Origin: CAZMVY01 sp964617875
GTDB taxonomy: Bacteria; Planctomycetota; Phycisphaerae; UBA1845; PWPN01
Length of the DNA stretch: 27,059 bases
Direction: 5' to 3'
Assembly: GCA_964617875.1 (NCBI GenBank)
Contig: CAZUAI010000077.1
Span: forward strand, 1 to 27,059
The position numbers and the translations under genes were made by a program. Positions 13,628 to 23,120 of this stretch are shown here, piece by piece (the stretch's first letter is position 1; the number at the start of each line of letters is the position of its first letter). The notes beneath the pieces are model-generated. The model made no database searches, was not told where the DNA came from, and saw only the letters and a list, made by a program, of their open reading frames with translations.

Positions 13628-15403
13628 ATGAGTCTTCTGGTCATCGTCGTGGCCTGTGCCGTATTCCTGACCCTGGCCTACCGCCTTTACGGTGGGTTGC
13701 TCGTACGGTTGCTGCGGCTCGACCCGGACAAGACGACGCCCGCCGTCGAAATGCGCGATGACACCGATTACGTGCCCATCGACAAGAAGTTCCTCCTCGG
13801 GCAGCACTTCTCGGCCATCGCCGCCGCCGGGCCGATCGTTGGACCGATCCTGGCGGGCATGATGTTCGGGTGGCTGCCGGCCCTGCTGTGGATCCTGATC
13901 GGGTCGGTGTTCATCGGGGGCGTCCACGACTTCACGTCGCTGGTTGCGTCCGTGCGCCACCGCGCCCGGTCGATCGCCGAAGTGGTGCGCGAGCACATGA
14001 CCCGGCGTTCGTACACGCTGTTCCTGCTGTTCATCTGGCTGGCGCTGGTGTACATCATCGTGGCGTTCGCGGACATCACGGCCTCGTCATTCGTGGGCCG
14101 CGTCGCCGCGGACGAATCCGAGAACCCGCAGTACGTACTGGGCCCGGGCATCGCGACGTCGTCGCTGTTGTACCTGGCCCTGCCGGTCGTGATGGGGCTG
14201 CTGTTGCGTTTCACGAAGCTGCCGCTCTGGCTGGCGACGGTGGTCTTCCTGCCGCTGGTGGGCGTGGCGATCTGGATCGGGCAATACATCCCGTTCAACC
14301 TCGCCGTACCGCTGGAAACGCTGCTCCGATTCACGGGCCACAACGGCCCGGTCAGCGACGCAACGGCGCAGAAGTGTTGGAGCCTGGCGCTGCTGGCGTA
14401 CTGCTACGTCGCGTCGATCGTGCCGATGTGGCTGCTGTTGCAACCGCGGGGGCACCTGGGCGGGTACTTCCTCTACATGGCCCTCGCCGCAGCGGCGCTG
14501 GGGCTGATCTTCGGCGGCAAGACGGTGCAGTTCCCCGCGTTCCTGGGCTGGCAATCGGCAAACGGCATGCCGCTCGTGCCGATCCTGTTCATCACGATCG
14601 CGTGCGGTGCGTGCTCGGGGTTTCACGCCCTGGTGTCGTCGGGCACGACGTGCAAACAACTCCGTCGAGAGACCGATGCGAAACTCATCGGCTACGGCGC
14701 GATGCTGCTCGAGGGGATGGTCGCGATCGTCTCGCTGTGCTGCGTGATGATGCTGGCGGCGAATTCGCCGCTGATCCGGAAGGGGCCGAACTTCCTGTAC
14801 GCCTCGGGGATCGGGAGCTTCCTCGGCGTGCTGGGCATCAACCCCGTGTTCGGCATCTCATTCGGGCTGATGGCGTTTACGACGTTCGTGTATGACACGC
14901 TCGACGTCTGCACGCGGCTGGGGCGGTACGTCGTGGAGGAACTCACGGGCTGGCACGGGCGGTTCGGGCGATTGTTTGCAACGGCCGTCACTGCGGGCAC
15001 GCCGATCTACTTCCTGATGCAAGACCCGATCAAGCAGGGTGACAAGCTGGTGCCGGTCTGGCGGACGTTCTGGGATCTGTTCGGGGCGAGCAATCAGCTG
15101 CTGGCAGCGCTGACGCTGGTGGGCGTGACCGTGTGGCTGTGGCGGACACGGCGGGCGGCGTGGGTGTGGGTGGTGACGGGCCTGCCGGCGGCGTGGATGT
15201 ACGTCGTGAGCGTCTGGGCGCTCGTGCGGCTGATCCATGTCAACTTCGCCAAAGGCATCGGCCACGCCGGCCCGGTACCGTGGGTGTCGATCGTGCTGAT
15301 CGCGCTGGCCGTGCTCATGCTGGTCGAGGCCGTGCGCGTGTTTGTCGGCGGGGGTCGGAGGCGGCCGCCAGAGCCGGAGGCGGCGGCTGTACCCGCGGCA
15401 TGA
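13628..15403 (+). CDS. cstA: CstA-family carbon starvation transporter
   Basis: A 591-residue polytopic membrane protein of the CstA family (peptide or pyruvate uptake during carbon limitation). Family motifs are clear: GQHFSAIAAAGPIVGPILAG (58-77), GGVHDFTSLVASVRHR shortly after, and SGFHALVSSGTTCKQL (about 329-344). TFWDLFGASNQLLAALTL closes the conserved core. Many hydrophobic segments occur throughout. The protein is shorter than the 701-residue E. coli CstA, as in many non-proteobacterial members. The start at 13628 (MSLLVIVVACAVF) begins directly with the first membrane helix. An in-frame ATG at 13556 would add 24 unsupported residues and overlap the candidate promoter. The C-terminal tail is rich in Arg, Pro and Ala. 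It stands alone and converges on the secreted nuclease-like gene. Substrate is inferred from the family only. Confidence 0.93.
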   Translation: MSLLVIVVACAVFLTLAYRLYGGLLVRLLRLDPDKTTPAVEMRDDTDYVPIDKKFLLGQHFSAIAAAGPIVGPILAGMMFGWLPALLWILIGSVFIGGVHDFTSLVASVRHRARSIAEVVREHMTRRSYTLFLLFIWLALVYIIVAFADITASSFVGRVAADESENPQYVLGPGIATSSLLYLALPVVMGLLLRFTKLPLWLATVVFLPLVGVAIWIGQYIPFNLAVPLETLLRFTGHNGPVSDATAQKCWSLALLAYCYVASIVPMWLLLQPRGHLGGYFLYMALAAAALGLIFGGKTVQFPAFLGWQSANGMPLVPILFITIACGACSGFHALVSSGTTCKQLRRETDAKLIGYGAMLLEGMVAIVSLCCVMMLAANSPLIRKGPNFLYASGIGSFLGVLGINPVFGISFGLMAFTTFVYDTLDVCTRLGRYVVEELTGWHGRFGRLFATAVTAGTPIYFLMQDPIKQGDKLVPVWRTFWDLFGASNQLLAALTLVGVTVWLWRTRRAAWVWVVTGLPAAWMYVVSVWALVRLIHVNFAKGIGHAGPVPWVSIVLIALAVLMLVEAVRVFVGGGRRRPPEPEAAAVPAA

Positions 15404-15516
15404 CAGAACGCGGTGAGGAGAGTGAGAGGGGTGAAGAGAGTAAGGCCGGTCCAGGGTCTGTCGGCGTAGACGAGAGCATCCAGATCAGGGCGCGATTTCT
15501 TCTTAAGCGGCATCGC

Positions 15517-17430
15517 TCAGTCCGCGCACGCGGGATCTGCCGGCGTGTTCGCGCCGCTGAAACAGAGCTGGAATCGGGCGAAGTCGGCCAAGTCAACGTC
15601 GGCGTCGGTGTCGCCGTCCGCGCACTCGCACGTGGGAGACGCCGGGGCGTTCGCGCCGCCGAAGCAAAGCTGGAATTGCGAGAAGTCGGCCAGATCCACG
15701 TCGGCGTCGGTGTCGGTGTCGAACGTCGGGCGGTTGCAGGGCAGCGAGACATGGGCCGTGAGCGAGTACACCACGCTGCTCAGACTCGTGCCGCCGATGA
15801 TGTCGGCGGGGTCGCGCGTCCGGAACGTGAGCGTGGCGGTGTAATCGGCGTTCGGAACCACATCGGCGTCGTCAAATCCGATCGTCCAGGCGGCCGGCGA
15901 CGCCCCCACGGTCGCCGGTACGACCCCGTCGAGGAATACAAAGTGTGCCGCGTCGGGCCCGGTGATCTCGGCGGCGTACACGTCGAGCAGCGCCTGCGTG
16001 GCGCTGTAACCGTAGTTGTGGACCCGCGCCGCGAGGCCGGCGCCAAAGTGGCCGACCGGATGAGACCCAAAATCGAGCGAGCCTGCCGTGATCTCCGCGT
16101 CGGGCCGGCAACTCGGCCGGGCGTGCGTGACAACGAACCCGGCAAACGCCACGTTGACCACCGGCGTGTCCGCATCGCTCGTGATCGCCAGCGTCCCGGA
16201 GCGCGAACCGACGGCGGCGGTGTCCATCGAATAGATATGGTCGTTGCCCGCCGCACCGGCGTTCGCAACGAAGGATCCCGTCGGTCCGCTGAAGCCCGCG
16301 GGCGCCGTCGGGAGCGTGTAGTTCAGCGGGTCCACGTAGCCGAAGAGGGCCGCGTCGCCCGTGTTCGTCACGGTCAGCGCTTTCTGAGCCGTCGCCCCGA
16401 GGATGGCTGTTCCGAACGCCATCGCCGAGGCGGCGATCTTCGCCGGGACCTTGAAGTCCGCGATCACCGGCAGGTGGTCGGACGCCAGGCGGAGGTTCTG
16501 GGCCATCGCAAGGCCGACGGCGTTGTTGAAGCCGCCGCCGTCGATCGCCATGTTGAAGTGCTGCCCGTCGTTTCCGTAGGCCATGTAGGTGGCCGGCACG
16601 TAGTCGAATCCCTGGCCGTCCTTCAGCGCAGCCGAGACGATGAGGTGGTCAAAGCGGTCGTCCATGCCGCCGGTCGCGGCGCCCGGGGCACACGTGCCTC
16701 CATTGCATGTCGATTGCGTATGGATGTCGGCAAAGCTGCCGTTGTTGTTCCAGTTGCCGGGGCGGTTGATCGGGTCGAATCCGCGGCCGTCGTTGTCGGC
16801 GAGCGAACCCGTAAGCTGAATGCTGTAGGCTTCCTCGGCACTCGTGTACAGGTTGAGGTCGCCGGCGTAGACGAAGTTCGTCCCGGTGGGCAGGGCGTTG
16901 GCGTCGTTGCGTGCGATCGCCGCCTCCGCGGCGCGTTGGGCCTCGTAACCCTGGCTGGCCTTGAGGTGCATGGCGTAGACGTAGATGTCAGCCGCGGACG
17001 AGTTGTACCCGGCCACCCGCAGCTTCCAGCGATTGATGTCGCGAAGGGCGGTCGGCAGGATCCTGAAGCTGTCAGGGTCGCTCGCATTGAAACTGAACCT
17101 GGCCGTGCGATAGAAGAGGGCGTTGCTCGTATCGGGACCGACAACGAAGGTGGCCTTCGCATATCCGCCGGGCCCGCCGGAGGCATTGAGGACGGCGTTG
17201 AGGAAACTGTCGGGGGCCGAGGCGTTGGCGATCTCCTGCACAACGAGAATATCCGCCTGGAGGCCACCGGTGATGGCCTTGAACTGGGTGGCCCGTGTCG
17301 TGCCGTCGTAGTTGAGAAGATTGTAGATAGCGATCTTGACGGCCCAGGCGGGCGAGCTTGCCAGCATCACGCCGGCGAGAGCCAGCACCAGTCCCCGACG
17401 TCGCATTTCCACTGCCATACCATGCCGCAT
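15517..17430 (-). CDS. Secreted endonuclease/exonuclease/phosphatase-fold protein with dockerin-like repeats
   Basis: A 637-residue exported protein. The start at 17430 has GAGG six bases upstream and a signal sequence RRRGLVLALAGVMLASS ending in AWA (about residue 30). The catalytic EEP-fold domain (31-327) shows DILVVQEI (Glu 66), YVYAMHLKAS (His 155), VYAGDLNLYTSAEEAY (Asp 191, Asn 193), MDDRFDHLIVS and LASDHLPVIADF (Asp 318, His 319), so the active site looks intact. Next come one or two immunoglobulin-like choice-of-anchor segments (LTVTNTGDAALFGYV and on). The protein ends in two near-identical dockerin-like units, each with DTDADVDLADF and FQLCF. Known members cut DNA, sphingomyelin or phosphoinositides; the substrate here is not readable. 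The terminal repeats imply cell-surface or complex attachment. Its frame continues upstream to 17664 but the signal peptide places the start. Confidence 0.85.
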   Translation of the reverse strand: MRHGMAVEMRRRGLVLALAGVMLASSPAWAVKIAIYNLLNYDGTTRATQFKAITGGLQADILVVQEIANASAPDSFLNAVLNASGGPGGYAKATFVVGPDTSNALFYRTARFSFNASDPDSFRILPTALRDINRWKLRVAGYNSSAADIYVYAMHLKASQGYEAQRAAEAAIARNDANALPTGTNFVYAGDLNLYTSAEEAYSIQLTGSLADNDGRGFDPINRPGNWNNNGSFADIHTQSTCNGGTCAPGAATGGMDDRFDHLIVSAALKDGQGFDYVPATYMAYGNDGQHFNMAIDGGGFNNAVGLAMAQNLRLASDHLPVIADFKVPAKIAASAMAFGTAILGATAQKALTVTNTGDAALFGYVDPLNYTLPTAPAGFSGPTGSFVANAGAAGNDHIYSMDTAAVGSRSGTLAITSDADTPVVNVAFAGFVVTHARPSCRPDAEITAGSLDFGSHPVGHFGAGLAARVHNYGYSATQALLDVYAAEITGPDAAHFVFLDGVVPATVGASPAAWTIGFDDADVVPNADYTATLTFRTRDPADIIGGTSLSSVVYSLTAHVSLPCNRPTFDTDTDADVDLADFSQFQLCFGGANAPASPTCECADGDTDADVDLADFARFQLCFSGANTPADPACAD

Positions 17431-17440
17431 GAGTGACCTC

Positions 17441-17803
17441 GGCGATTCTGTTCGCATCGTCCGGACACACGGTCCACGACGCCGAAGCCGGGGGGCTTTC
17501 AATCGCCAGGGACTCCCCTCCGACCGGCCTGTCCCCGAACCGAATTCATTATACCAACTTGCAGTCCTCGCCCCGCAGGGAAATCCCTCCGCTCCCGCAA
17601 TTCCTCCTCGGCCTACCTGCAGACTGACCGAATTGCAGCAGTCACGGAAGATCCGCACGACCACTGCGATGCCTGATGAAAGGTCACGGCACCACCGAGC
17701 GCAGGGCGGCTGCGGCTGCGACGCTCAGACAATCCGCGCATCCTTCGGCCCACGTCGCAGCCGCCGACGGACAACGAGCGACCGCCACGAGACAAGCGAT
17801 GCG
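17441..17803. other. Intergenic region upstream of the secreted nuclease-like gene
   Basis: About 360 bases, no gene recognised. It contains the minus-strand extended -10 element at 17548-17556. A perfect 11-bp inverted repeat, GCGGCTGCGAC/GTCGCAGCCGC (17712-17722 and 17754-17764), lies about 40 bases beyond the DUF4340 stop. The hairpin has a 31-base loop and no T tract, so it is at best a weak transcript-end structure. Confidence 0.45.
17548..17556 (-). promoter_or_regulatory. Extended -10 promoter of the secreted nuclease-like gene
   Basis: On the minus strand TGGTATAAT is a perfect extended -10 element (TG-N-TATAAT) in an AT-richer island. No good -35 hexamer lies upstream, which is usual for extended -10 promoters. 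The expected start point is near 17541, giving a leader of about 110 bases. Confidence 0.5.
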
Positions 17804-20323
17804 TCACTCGTCCATGGGCGACCCGAAGGACGGGCTTCCTCCGGGCGTTGGCGGCGGCGTTTCCGGCTTGTCGCTCTTGACGAAGTCGCTGAGCTTCTTC
17901 TGCAGTTTGTCGATCTGCTCGCCCTTGAGCAGGAACACCGTATCGCTGCCTTCGACGGTGGCGTACTTGCTCTTGTCGGCGTCGCCGGCAGGTCCCTCGG
18001 CGGAGACGAGCAGCGCGACCTTCTTGTCGCCGCCGGTCGTCACGACGACCTTCAACGCCGGCGCATCAAGCTTGTACGACGGGAGGTCCGCGGGCGCGGC
18101 CTTATAGCGAACGTACCGGTGCGTCCTGGCGTCGCGAACGGCATTGATGAGGTCCTTGACCTTCTGGTCGTCCAGGGCAACCGTGTTGTCCTGGCGGTAC
18201 GACCACTTGTTGTTGGCCTGGGCGAACTCCATCTCCTCGCCCGGGCGGATGAGCGACACCGACGTGGCCTGCGCGACGTCGAACTTCGCAAGGGTGCGGT
18301 CGCGCATCTCGGCCGCCACATGATCGTAGATCTTCGTGTCCACCTGGTACACCAGGTCCGTGCCCTCGACCATGGCATACGCCTCGTTGCCCTTGCGGGC
18401 GAACTTGAGACGGTAGGTCTTCGGCGGCGGGGCGGGCTGCGATGCCGCCGGCTGCGTGGCGGCCGGCTTTGAAGCGGCCGGCTGCGAATCGGCGGGAGCC
18501 GTTTCCGCTGCCGCCGCGGCGAGATCGGCCGGCAGCGGCTTGCCCGGGTTATTCTTCTCCCAGTTCTTGCGCAATTCGTCGATCGTGGGCATTCCGGGCT
18601 TGCTGGCCACGGCGGGCGCGGTCGCCGGCGAAGTGGACGGCGGCTTCGGCGCGGGCGGCTGCACGGTGACGGTCACCGTGACATCCGGCTTGTCCAGGCC
18701 GTATTTCGCGAAATCGCCCTTCGCGACGGCTTTCTTCGCACGCAGGCTGCTCAGGTCTGTCAGGGCGTCGCGAACGGCGTCGCCATCGGCATCGGCCGCG
18801 ATCGGCGAGACGAGCGACCACTTGGCGCCGGCCTTCGTCAATACGGCGGTCTGGTCGGCACGGGTGATCTCGATCCGTTCGGCATGGTCCCGCACGAACG
18901 TGAGCATCTCGCGCTTGTGATAGCTGATCGGCTCGGCGAGCAGCGCGGCGATGCTCTCCTCCGTCACCACGGCGACGCTGTCGTCCGTGCCCGTCCGCAC
19001 ATAGGCGTTCTTCTGGCTCGCCGTCCGGCCCAGCACCGCGACCGTGATCGGCGCGGGCTCGCCTTCCTGCGTGATCGTCAGCCGGGCCCGTGCCTTCTCG
19101 AGATCCACGCCCAGCAGCGAGTCCTTCGACTCGAACTGCACGGCCTTCATGTCGCGCACGGCCTTGAGGAGATCGTCGACGAGGGCGAATTCGGCGACCG
19201 TGCCGTCGGGCAACTGCCAGTTCGCGCCCTTCTTCTCCAGCACGAACGACTGACTCGGCAGAACGACCTCGATCTTCTTGCACCGGGCCGGATCGACCTT
19301 GGCAATCTGCTTGTCGCGCAGGTCGATGAGCTTCGGGGCCGCCTCGGTGTAGTTCAACTTGGAGACGGTAAACACGGGGTCCTCGCCGCCGATCTTCGCG
19401 AAGTAGCTCTCGGCCTTCGCATCGGTGGGCCCGCCGTACTGCACGACGTACGTCTTCTTCTCGATCGTCGGCTGCGTCTCCGCCGGCTGCGTCGATGCCG
19501 GGTCCGGCTTCTTCTCGACCTTGTGCTCCACCGTGACGGTGACCGTGAGCCGCGGCTGCTCCAGTCCGTACGGCTGCAGGCTGACCGGCTTGTCGTGCTG
19601 GAAGTCCATCGCGTAGAGGTTGCTGATCGTGCGGACCATGCTGTCGGCCTTGTTCTTGTCGGCACGGGCGCGCACGGGGCTTTCCAGCATCCAGTCGTTG
19701 CCCGACTTCACCAGCTCGAAGTTCTCGACGCCCTCGACCTTCACGCGGACGGCCTCCTCCGCCTTGAAATCGACGACGCGCTTGTCGCGGATCTCGCTGA
19801 GCCGCTTGTCGAGCGACGTATGGAGGTTCTTGTCAACGACGAGGATGTCGTCGCTGCCGATCTTCTGCACGTAGGTGTCTCCGCCGGTCGGCGTCCGCCG
19901 GCCGACCTTGAGCGCGTAGGTCTTCTTGTCCTTCGCGGTCAGCGCGACAGTGAAGGGCGGGGCGTTCAATTCCGTCGTCGCATCGGAAGGCCGGCCCTTC
20001 GCGCCCTTTTCGTACTTCGCGGCGCACTTGGCGTCGATGATCTCACGGACGACCTCATCGACCATCCACTTGCTGGCCGTCCCCCGGATGGGCTCCTCGA
20101 TCAGCCACTTGTCGTCCTGCTTTGCGAAGACCCGCTTCCATCGCGGCGAGACGATCTCGACGCGCTCGATGTCGTCGGTCTTCGGCTTGTCGGTCCAGAC
20201 GTCCTGGGGCCTGGGCGTCTCCGGCGGCTTTTCGGCCGCCTGCCACGGTTTGGCGACAAAGACCATATAAAGCCCCACCACCACGAGGCACAGGGCCAGT
20301 ATCAGTGTAGTCCGCGAGTTCAT
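17804..20323 (-). CDS. DUF4340-repeat membrane-anchored protein of a Gld-type ABC locus
   Basis: An 839-residue protein with one N-terminal membrane anchor (TTLILALCLVVVGLYMVFVA) and a large extracytoplasmic part. By eye the body holds five repeats of the DUF4340 type: each starts like RVEIV, continues into KWxLxxP, then a helical stretch ending near LxAxxF. They begin at about residues 53, 192, 345, 487 and 680. Repeats 4 and 5 are separated by a Pro/Ala/Ser/Thr-rich linker. Such proteins commonly follow GldG-like genes in ABC export loci of diverse phyla, and their molecular role is unknown. The gene starts 79 bases after the GldG-like stop. The ribosome binding site is weak (GGAG about 13 bases upstream), so coupling to the upstream genes is likely. 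Confidence 0.88.
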   Translation of the reverse strand: MNSRTTLILALCLVVVGLYMVFVAKPWQAAEKPPETPRPQDVWTDKPKTDDIERVEIVSPRWKRVFAKQDDKWLIEEPIRGTASKWMVDEVVREIIDAKCAAKYEKGAKGRPSDATTELNAPPFTVALTAKDKKTYALKVGRRTPTGGDTYVQKIGSDDILVVDKNLHTSLDKRLSEIRDKRVVDFKAEEAVRVKVEGVENFELVKSGNDWMLESPVRARADKNKADSMVRTISNLYAMDFQHDKPVSLQPYGLEQPRLTVTVTVEHKVEKKPDPASTQPAETQPTIEKKTYVVQYGGPTDAKAESYFAKIGGEDPVFTVSKLNYTEAAPKLIDLRDKQIAKVDPARCKKIEVVLPSQSFVLEKKGANWQLPDGTVAEFALVDDLLKAVRDMKAVQFESKDSLLGVDLEKARARLTITQEGEPAPITVAVLGRTASQKNAYVRTGTDDSVAVVTEESIAALLAEPISYHKREMLTFVRDHAERIEITRADQTAVLTKAGAKWSLVSPIAADADGDAVRDALTDLSSLRAKKAVAKGDFAKYGLDKPDVTVTVTVQPPAPKPPSTSPATAPAVASKPGMPTIDELRKNWEKNNPGKPLPADLAAAAAETAPADSQPAASKPAATQPAASQPAPPPKTYRLKFARKGNEAYAMVEGTDLVYQVDTKIYDHVAAEMRDRTLAKFDVAQATSVSLIRPGEEMEFAQANNKWSYRQDNTVALDDQKVKDLINAVRDARTHRYVRYKAAPADLPSYKLDAPALKVVVTTGGDKKVALLVSAEGPAGDADKSKYATVEGSDTVFLLKGEQIDKLQKKLSDFVKSDKPETPPPTPGGSPSFGSPMDE
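18425..18500. repeat. Short degenerate tandem repeat inside the DUF4340 gene
   Basis: On the plus strand, variants of GCGGCCGGCTGCG recur with a spacing of roughly 15-24 bases. On the coding (minus) strand they specify repeated Pro-Ala-Ala-Ser/Thr units (QPAASKPAATQPAASQPA). They make the flexible linker between the fourth and fifth DUF4340-like repeats. Such tracts can change length by slippage; the protein domains on either side would stay in frame if whole codons change. Confidence 0.55.
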
Positions 20324-20402
20324 GGTTCGTACGATGCTCCTGTCACGCGCAGCTCTTCACTGCCTGCTCTTGTCCGCTTGCGTTCGTGCCCGACCGCGTT
20401 CT

Positions 20403-23120
20403 CTACTTCCTTCGGATCACCGTCATCACGACACCGGCGCCGCCCACGACCAACGCCCAGGCGACGACCGTGTAGTACAGGTTCCGCTTCTGCGTCGCGC
20501 CGATTCCTTCGATCGACGGGGCGATGATCGGCCCCGCCGCGATGAAATCGGGCTTGTCCGCCAGGGCGTACGCCATGTTGACGAACAGGTCGCCGTTTTC
20601 GCGCGGCGGCGGATCGAACGAAATCCGCTCTTCCCTGCCGAGCCGCGGGACGCGCTCGCCCATGTAGTCGTCCACAACGCCCAGCCCGGCGCCGTTGACG
20701 ATCACCTTGCTCTTCTTCGGCTGATTCTCCGCCGCGAGAATGACGGTGAACGGCGGGTCGATCGCCTTGTCACCCTTGACCACCGTGCCGTCGCTCGTCG
20801 TCGAGCGGATCTGCATGATCAGCCGCTCGATGTCGCCTTCGGCCCAGAACTCGGAGCGGCCCGTCGTGCCGGGGATGCCCAGGATCGTCTCGATCTTCAC
20901 GCCCTCGGGCACCTTGGCCGCCTGGAGCACCGGGCATACGTCCACAAACAGGCACCGGCGGGACCGCAGCGGGCTGCCGATCGGGTTCTTCTCCTCGAAC
21001 GTGTTCAGCCGCATCCAGTTCCAACGCGTGATGCTGAGCCCGTAGCGGTTGACGTCCTGCTTGTCCGGCACGCCGCGGATCACGCGTTCGCCGTACTTCA
21101 CGTCGATGCCCCAGTCGTCGCGCAGCAGGGAGTCATATCCGTAGCTCGACGGCTGCGAGCCGAAGAACGACCGGCGCGGGGGCAGGAAGCAGCAGAGGAA
21201 GATGCCCCGGGCGTTCTCCTGCCCGAGAACCTCGCGGACCTTCTTGAGTTCGGGCTCGCCGAAGGTCTTCTGGTCCTGCGGCATCCGCTGGAACGGGTTC
21301 TGTTGCGGCGCCTCGGCCGGCGGCAGGAACACGTAGATCGGCTTCGTGCCCTTTTCGGGCTCCGGCGCCTTCTCCTCCGTAGCCAGGTTCCAGTTCTTCA
21401 CCTTGAAGTTCGCCTGCTCGAGCCGCTCCCGCAGCTTCGTCAACTCGGCGCTGGGGATTCGTCCCGGCCGCGGCTGCGGCGGCTGCTGCTGCATCGGGTT
21501 CGGCTGTCCGGACGGCTCGAAGCTGGTGATGATCACCGTGGCGAACGGCTCCTTGTGCCCCAGGGCCAGCACGGCGGCGGAGATCGCCGCATCGCCGTTG
21601 AAGATGCGGCGCTCGATGTCCGCGTTCTCCGACGCCGGCGACGGACCGAAGGGGTCGGACTTCGGCCACATCTGGTCGAAATCCACCACCTGGACCTGGT
21701 CTTCGGTCTCGACGGTCACGATGTTGTCCTGCTCGAACTTGGTCGCGGTGTCCTCCAGCTTCAGCTCCGGCAGGGCCTTGATCTTGTCCTCGATCGCCTT
21801 GACGCCTTCGAGCTGCGCGGCGGCCCACTTGTTCTCCTTCGCCTGCTGCAGCAGGGCCAGGCTGACCTCGTCGATCTTCTGCCAGTCGGCAAGGAAATGC
21901 CGGATCTGCTGGTCCCACGTGCCGAGGTCGCGATCCAGATTGGCCACCATCCGGCGAAGCTGCCGGACGGCGTTCTGCAGCACGTCCTTCGGCTGGTCCA
22001 TGGTGAGCACCTGACGGACCTGGGCGTCCACCTGCGCCAGGTTGTTCCGGTTCATCGCCAGGATCTCGGTCACTTCCATCTGCATCAGCTGGTTGATCTG
22101 CACGACCCACAGCCGGTGCCCCGCGATCGCCTTGTGCGCGTCGGCGAACTCATCGACGCGCGTCGCCTCCTGCGCGAGCCACTGGGACAGCTTGCCCGCC
22201 GCCCGGGAGAAGTCCTTCAACGCCGGCGTGGGATCGTCGGGGATGCTCTCGTCCTTCGGGTCGCCGATCGCCTTTCTCAGTTCGGCCACGAGCGTCTTCA
22301 TCTGGCCGAGCTGGGCCGCCGTCTTCGTGGCGAAATCGCCCTTCGGGTCCCGCAGGACGGCGGCCGTCTTCTCCAGATCGGCCAGCCACTTCTGCGCCTC
22401 GTCGAGGTGCCCTTTGACCTTCGTGTTGAACTGCTCGATCTTCTGCTTCGCCTGCTCGTACCGCGGCAGTCCGATGCCGGTCACGGCCTCGTCCACCTCC
22501 CGCTGGGTCTGCTGCAGGTCCTCCGCATCGCGGGCCAGCTCGCCGGACATCTTCGCGAACGTGTAGAAGCCCGCCAGCCAGGCCTTGCCCGCGGCGAGCT
22601 GGTCGAACTGCTGGGTCGTCTGCTGGATCCAGGCGCCGAGGTCCGCCCACTTTGCCTTGGCCAGATCAATCAGCTCCTGGTAGTCCTTGCCCTTGCCGCT
22701 GAACTTCTTGTGGATGCGGGCGACCAGCTCGCGTTTCTGGTCGTCGTCGGTCAGGTAGGTGACCTTGACCTTTCCGCTGAACGACTCCATCTCGTCGAAC
22801 AGGTCGCGAATCCGCGGCAGATACTTGTCCCGGTCCTTTTCCTTGTCCGTCGAGGTGTACACCGCCGTCAGGCTGATTTCCTTCACCGGGCAGTCGTTGA
22901 TGATCTTCTTCGTCCGGTCGGAGAGCCCGTACTGGCCGGTGCTGGCCACGTCCTTCCGCCAGTGCTGCTTGTGGCTGATCCAGTTCACGGCGCCGACAAG
23001 CGCGGCCGCAATCAGCGTCACCACCACGACGTTGGCGCCGATGACCAGCCGACGCCCGCGCGCGGCCGCCAGGGACGAGTGATCACCGCCACCGGACACT
23101 TCTTTGTTGCTTACCGCCAT
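20403..23120 (-). CDS. GldG-like ABC transporter auxiliary protein with coiled-coil insertion
   Basis: A 905-residue protein of the GldG / ABC-transport auxiliary type. It has one membrane segment near the N-terminus (LVIGANVVVVTLIAAALVGA, about 25-44) and one at the C-terminus (about 880-900, ending VIRRK). The segment YGLSDRTKKIINDC and the following ISLTAVYTS begin the family domain. Later parts include ERRIFNGDAAISAAVLALGH and FTVILAAEN. Residues about 140-460 form a long insertion rich in Gln, Lys, Glu, Leu and Ala, with the look of an extended helical coiled coil; typical GldG proteins lack it. The ATG lies within the permease stop region: the genes overlap by 10 bases in different frames and GGAG lies 8 bases upstream. 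That implies translational coupling. The role is presumably to form the extracytoplasmic part of the exporter complex. Confidence 0.85.
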   Translation of the reverse strand: MAVSNKEVSGGGDHSSLAAARGRRLVIGANVVVVTLIAAALVGAVNWISHKQHWRKDVASTGQYGLSDRTKKIINDCPVKEISLTAVYTSTDKEKDRDKYLPRIRDLFDEMESFSGKVKVTYLTDDDQKRELVARIHKKFSGKGKDYQELIDLAKAKWADLGAWIQQTTQQFDQLAAGKAWLAGFYTFAKMSGELARDAEDLQQTQREVDEAVTGIGLPRYEQAKQKIEQFNTKVKGHLDEAQKWLADLEKTAAVLRDPKGDFATKTAAQLGQMKTLVAELRKAIGDPKDESIPDDPTPALKDFSRAAGKLSQWLAQEATRVDEFADAHKAIAGHRLWVVQINQLMQMEVTEILAMNRNNLAQVDAQVRQVLTMDQPKDVLQNAVRQLRRMVANLDRDLGTWDQQIRHFLADWQKIDEVSLALLQQAKENKWAAAQLEGVKAIEDKIKALPELKLEDTATKFEQDNIVTVETEDQVQVVDFDQMWPKSDPFGPSPASENADIERRIFNGDAAISAAVLALGHKEPFATVIITSFEPSGQPNPMQQQPPQPRPGRIPSAELTKLRERLEQANFKVKNWNLATEEKAPEPEKGTKPIYVFLPPAEAPQQNPFQRMPQDQKTFGEPELKKVREVLGQENARGIFLCCFLPPRRSFFGSQPSSYGYDSLLRDDWGIDVKYGERVIRGVPDKQDVNRYGLSITRWNWMRLNTFEEKNPIGSPLRSRRCLFVDVCPVLQAAKVPEGVKIETILGIPGTTGRSEFWAEGDIERLIMQIRSTTSDGTVVKGDKAIDPPFTVILAAENQPKKSKVIVNGAGLGVVDDYMGERVPRLGREERISFDPPPRENGDLFVNMAYALADKPDFIAAGPIIAPSIEGIGATQKRNLYYTVVAWALVVGGAGVVMTVIRRK

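Noticed and set aside
15133..17436. Plus-strand open frame of 767 codons opposite the secreted EEP-fold gene
   Set aside because: It overlaps the end of cstA in another frame and is Val/Arg/Gly-rich. The minus strand has signal peptide, catalytic motifs and dockerin-like repeats.
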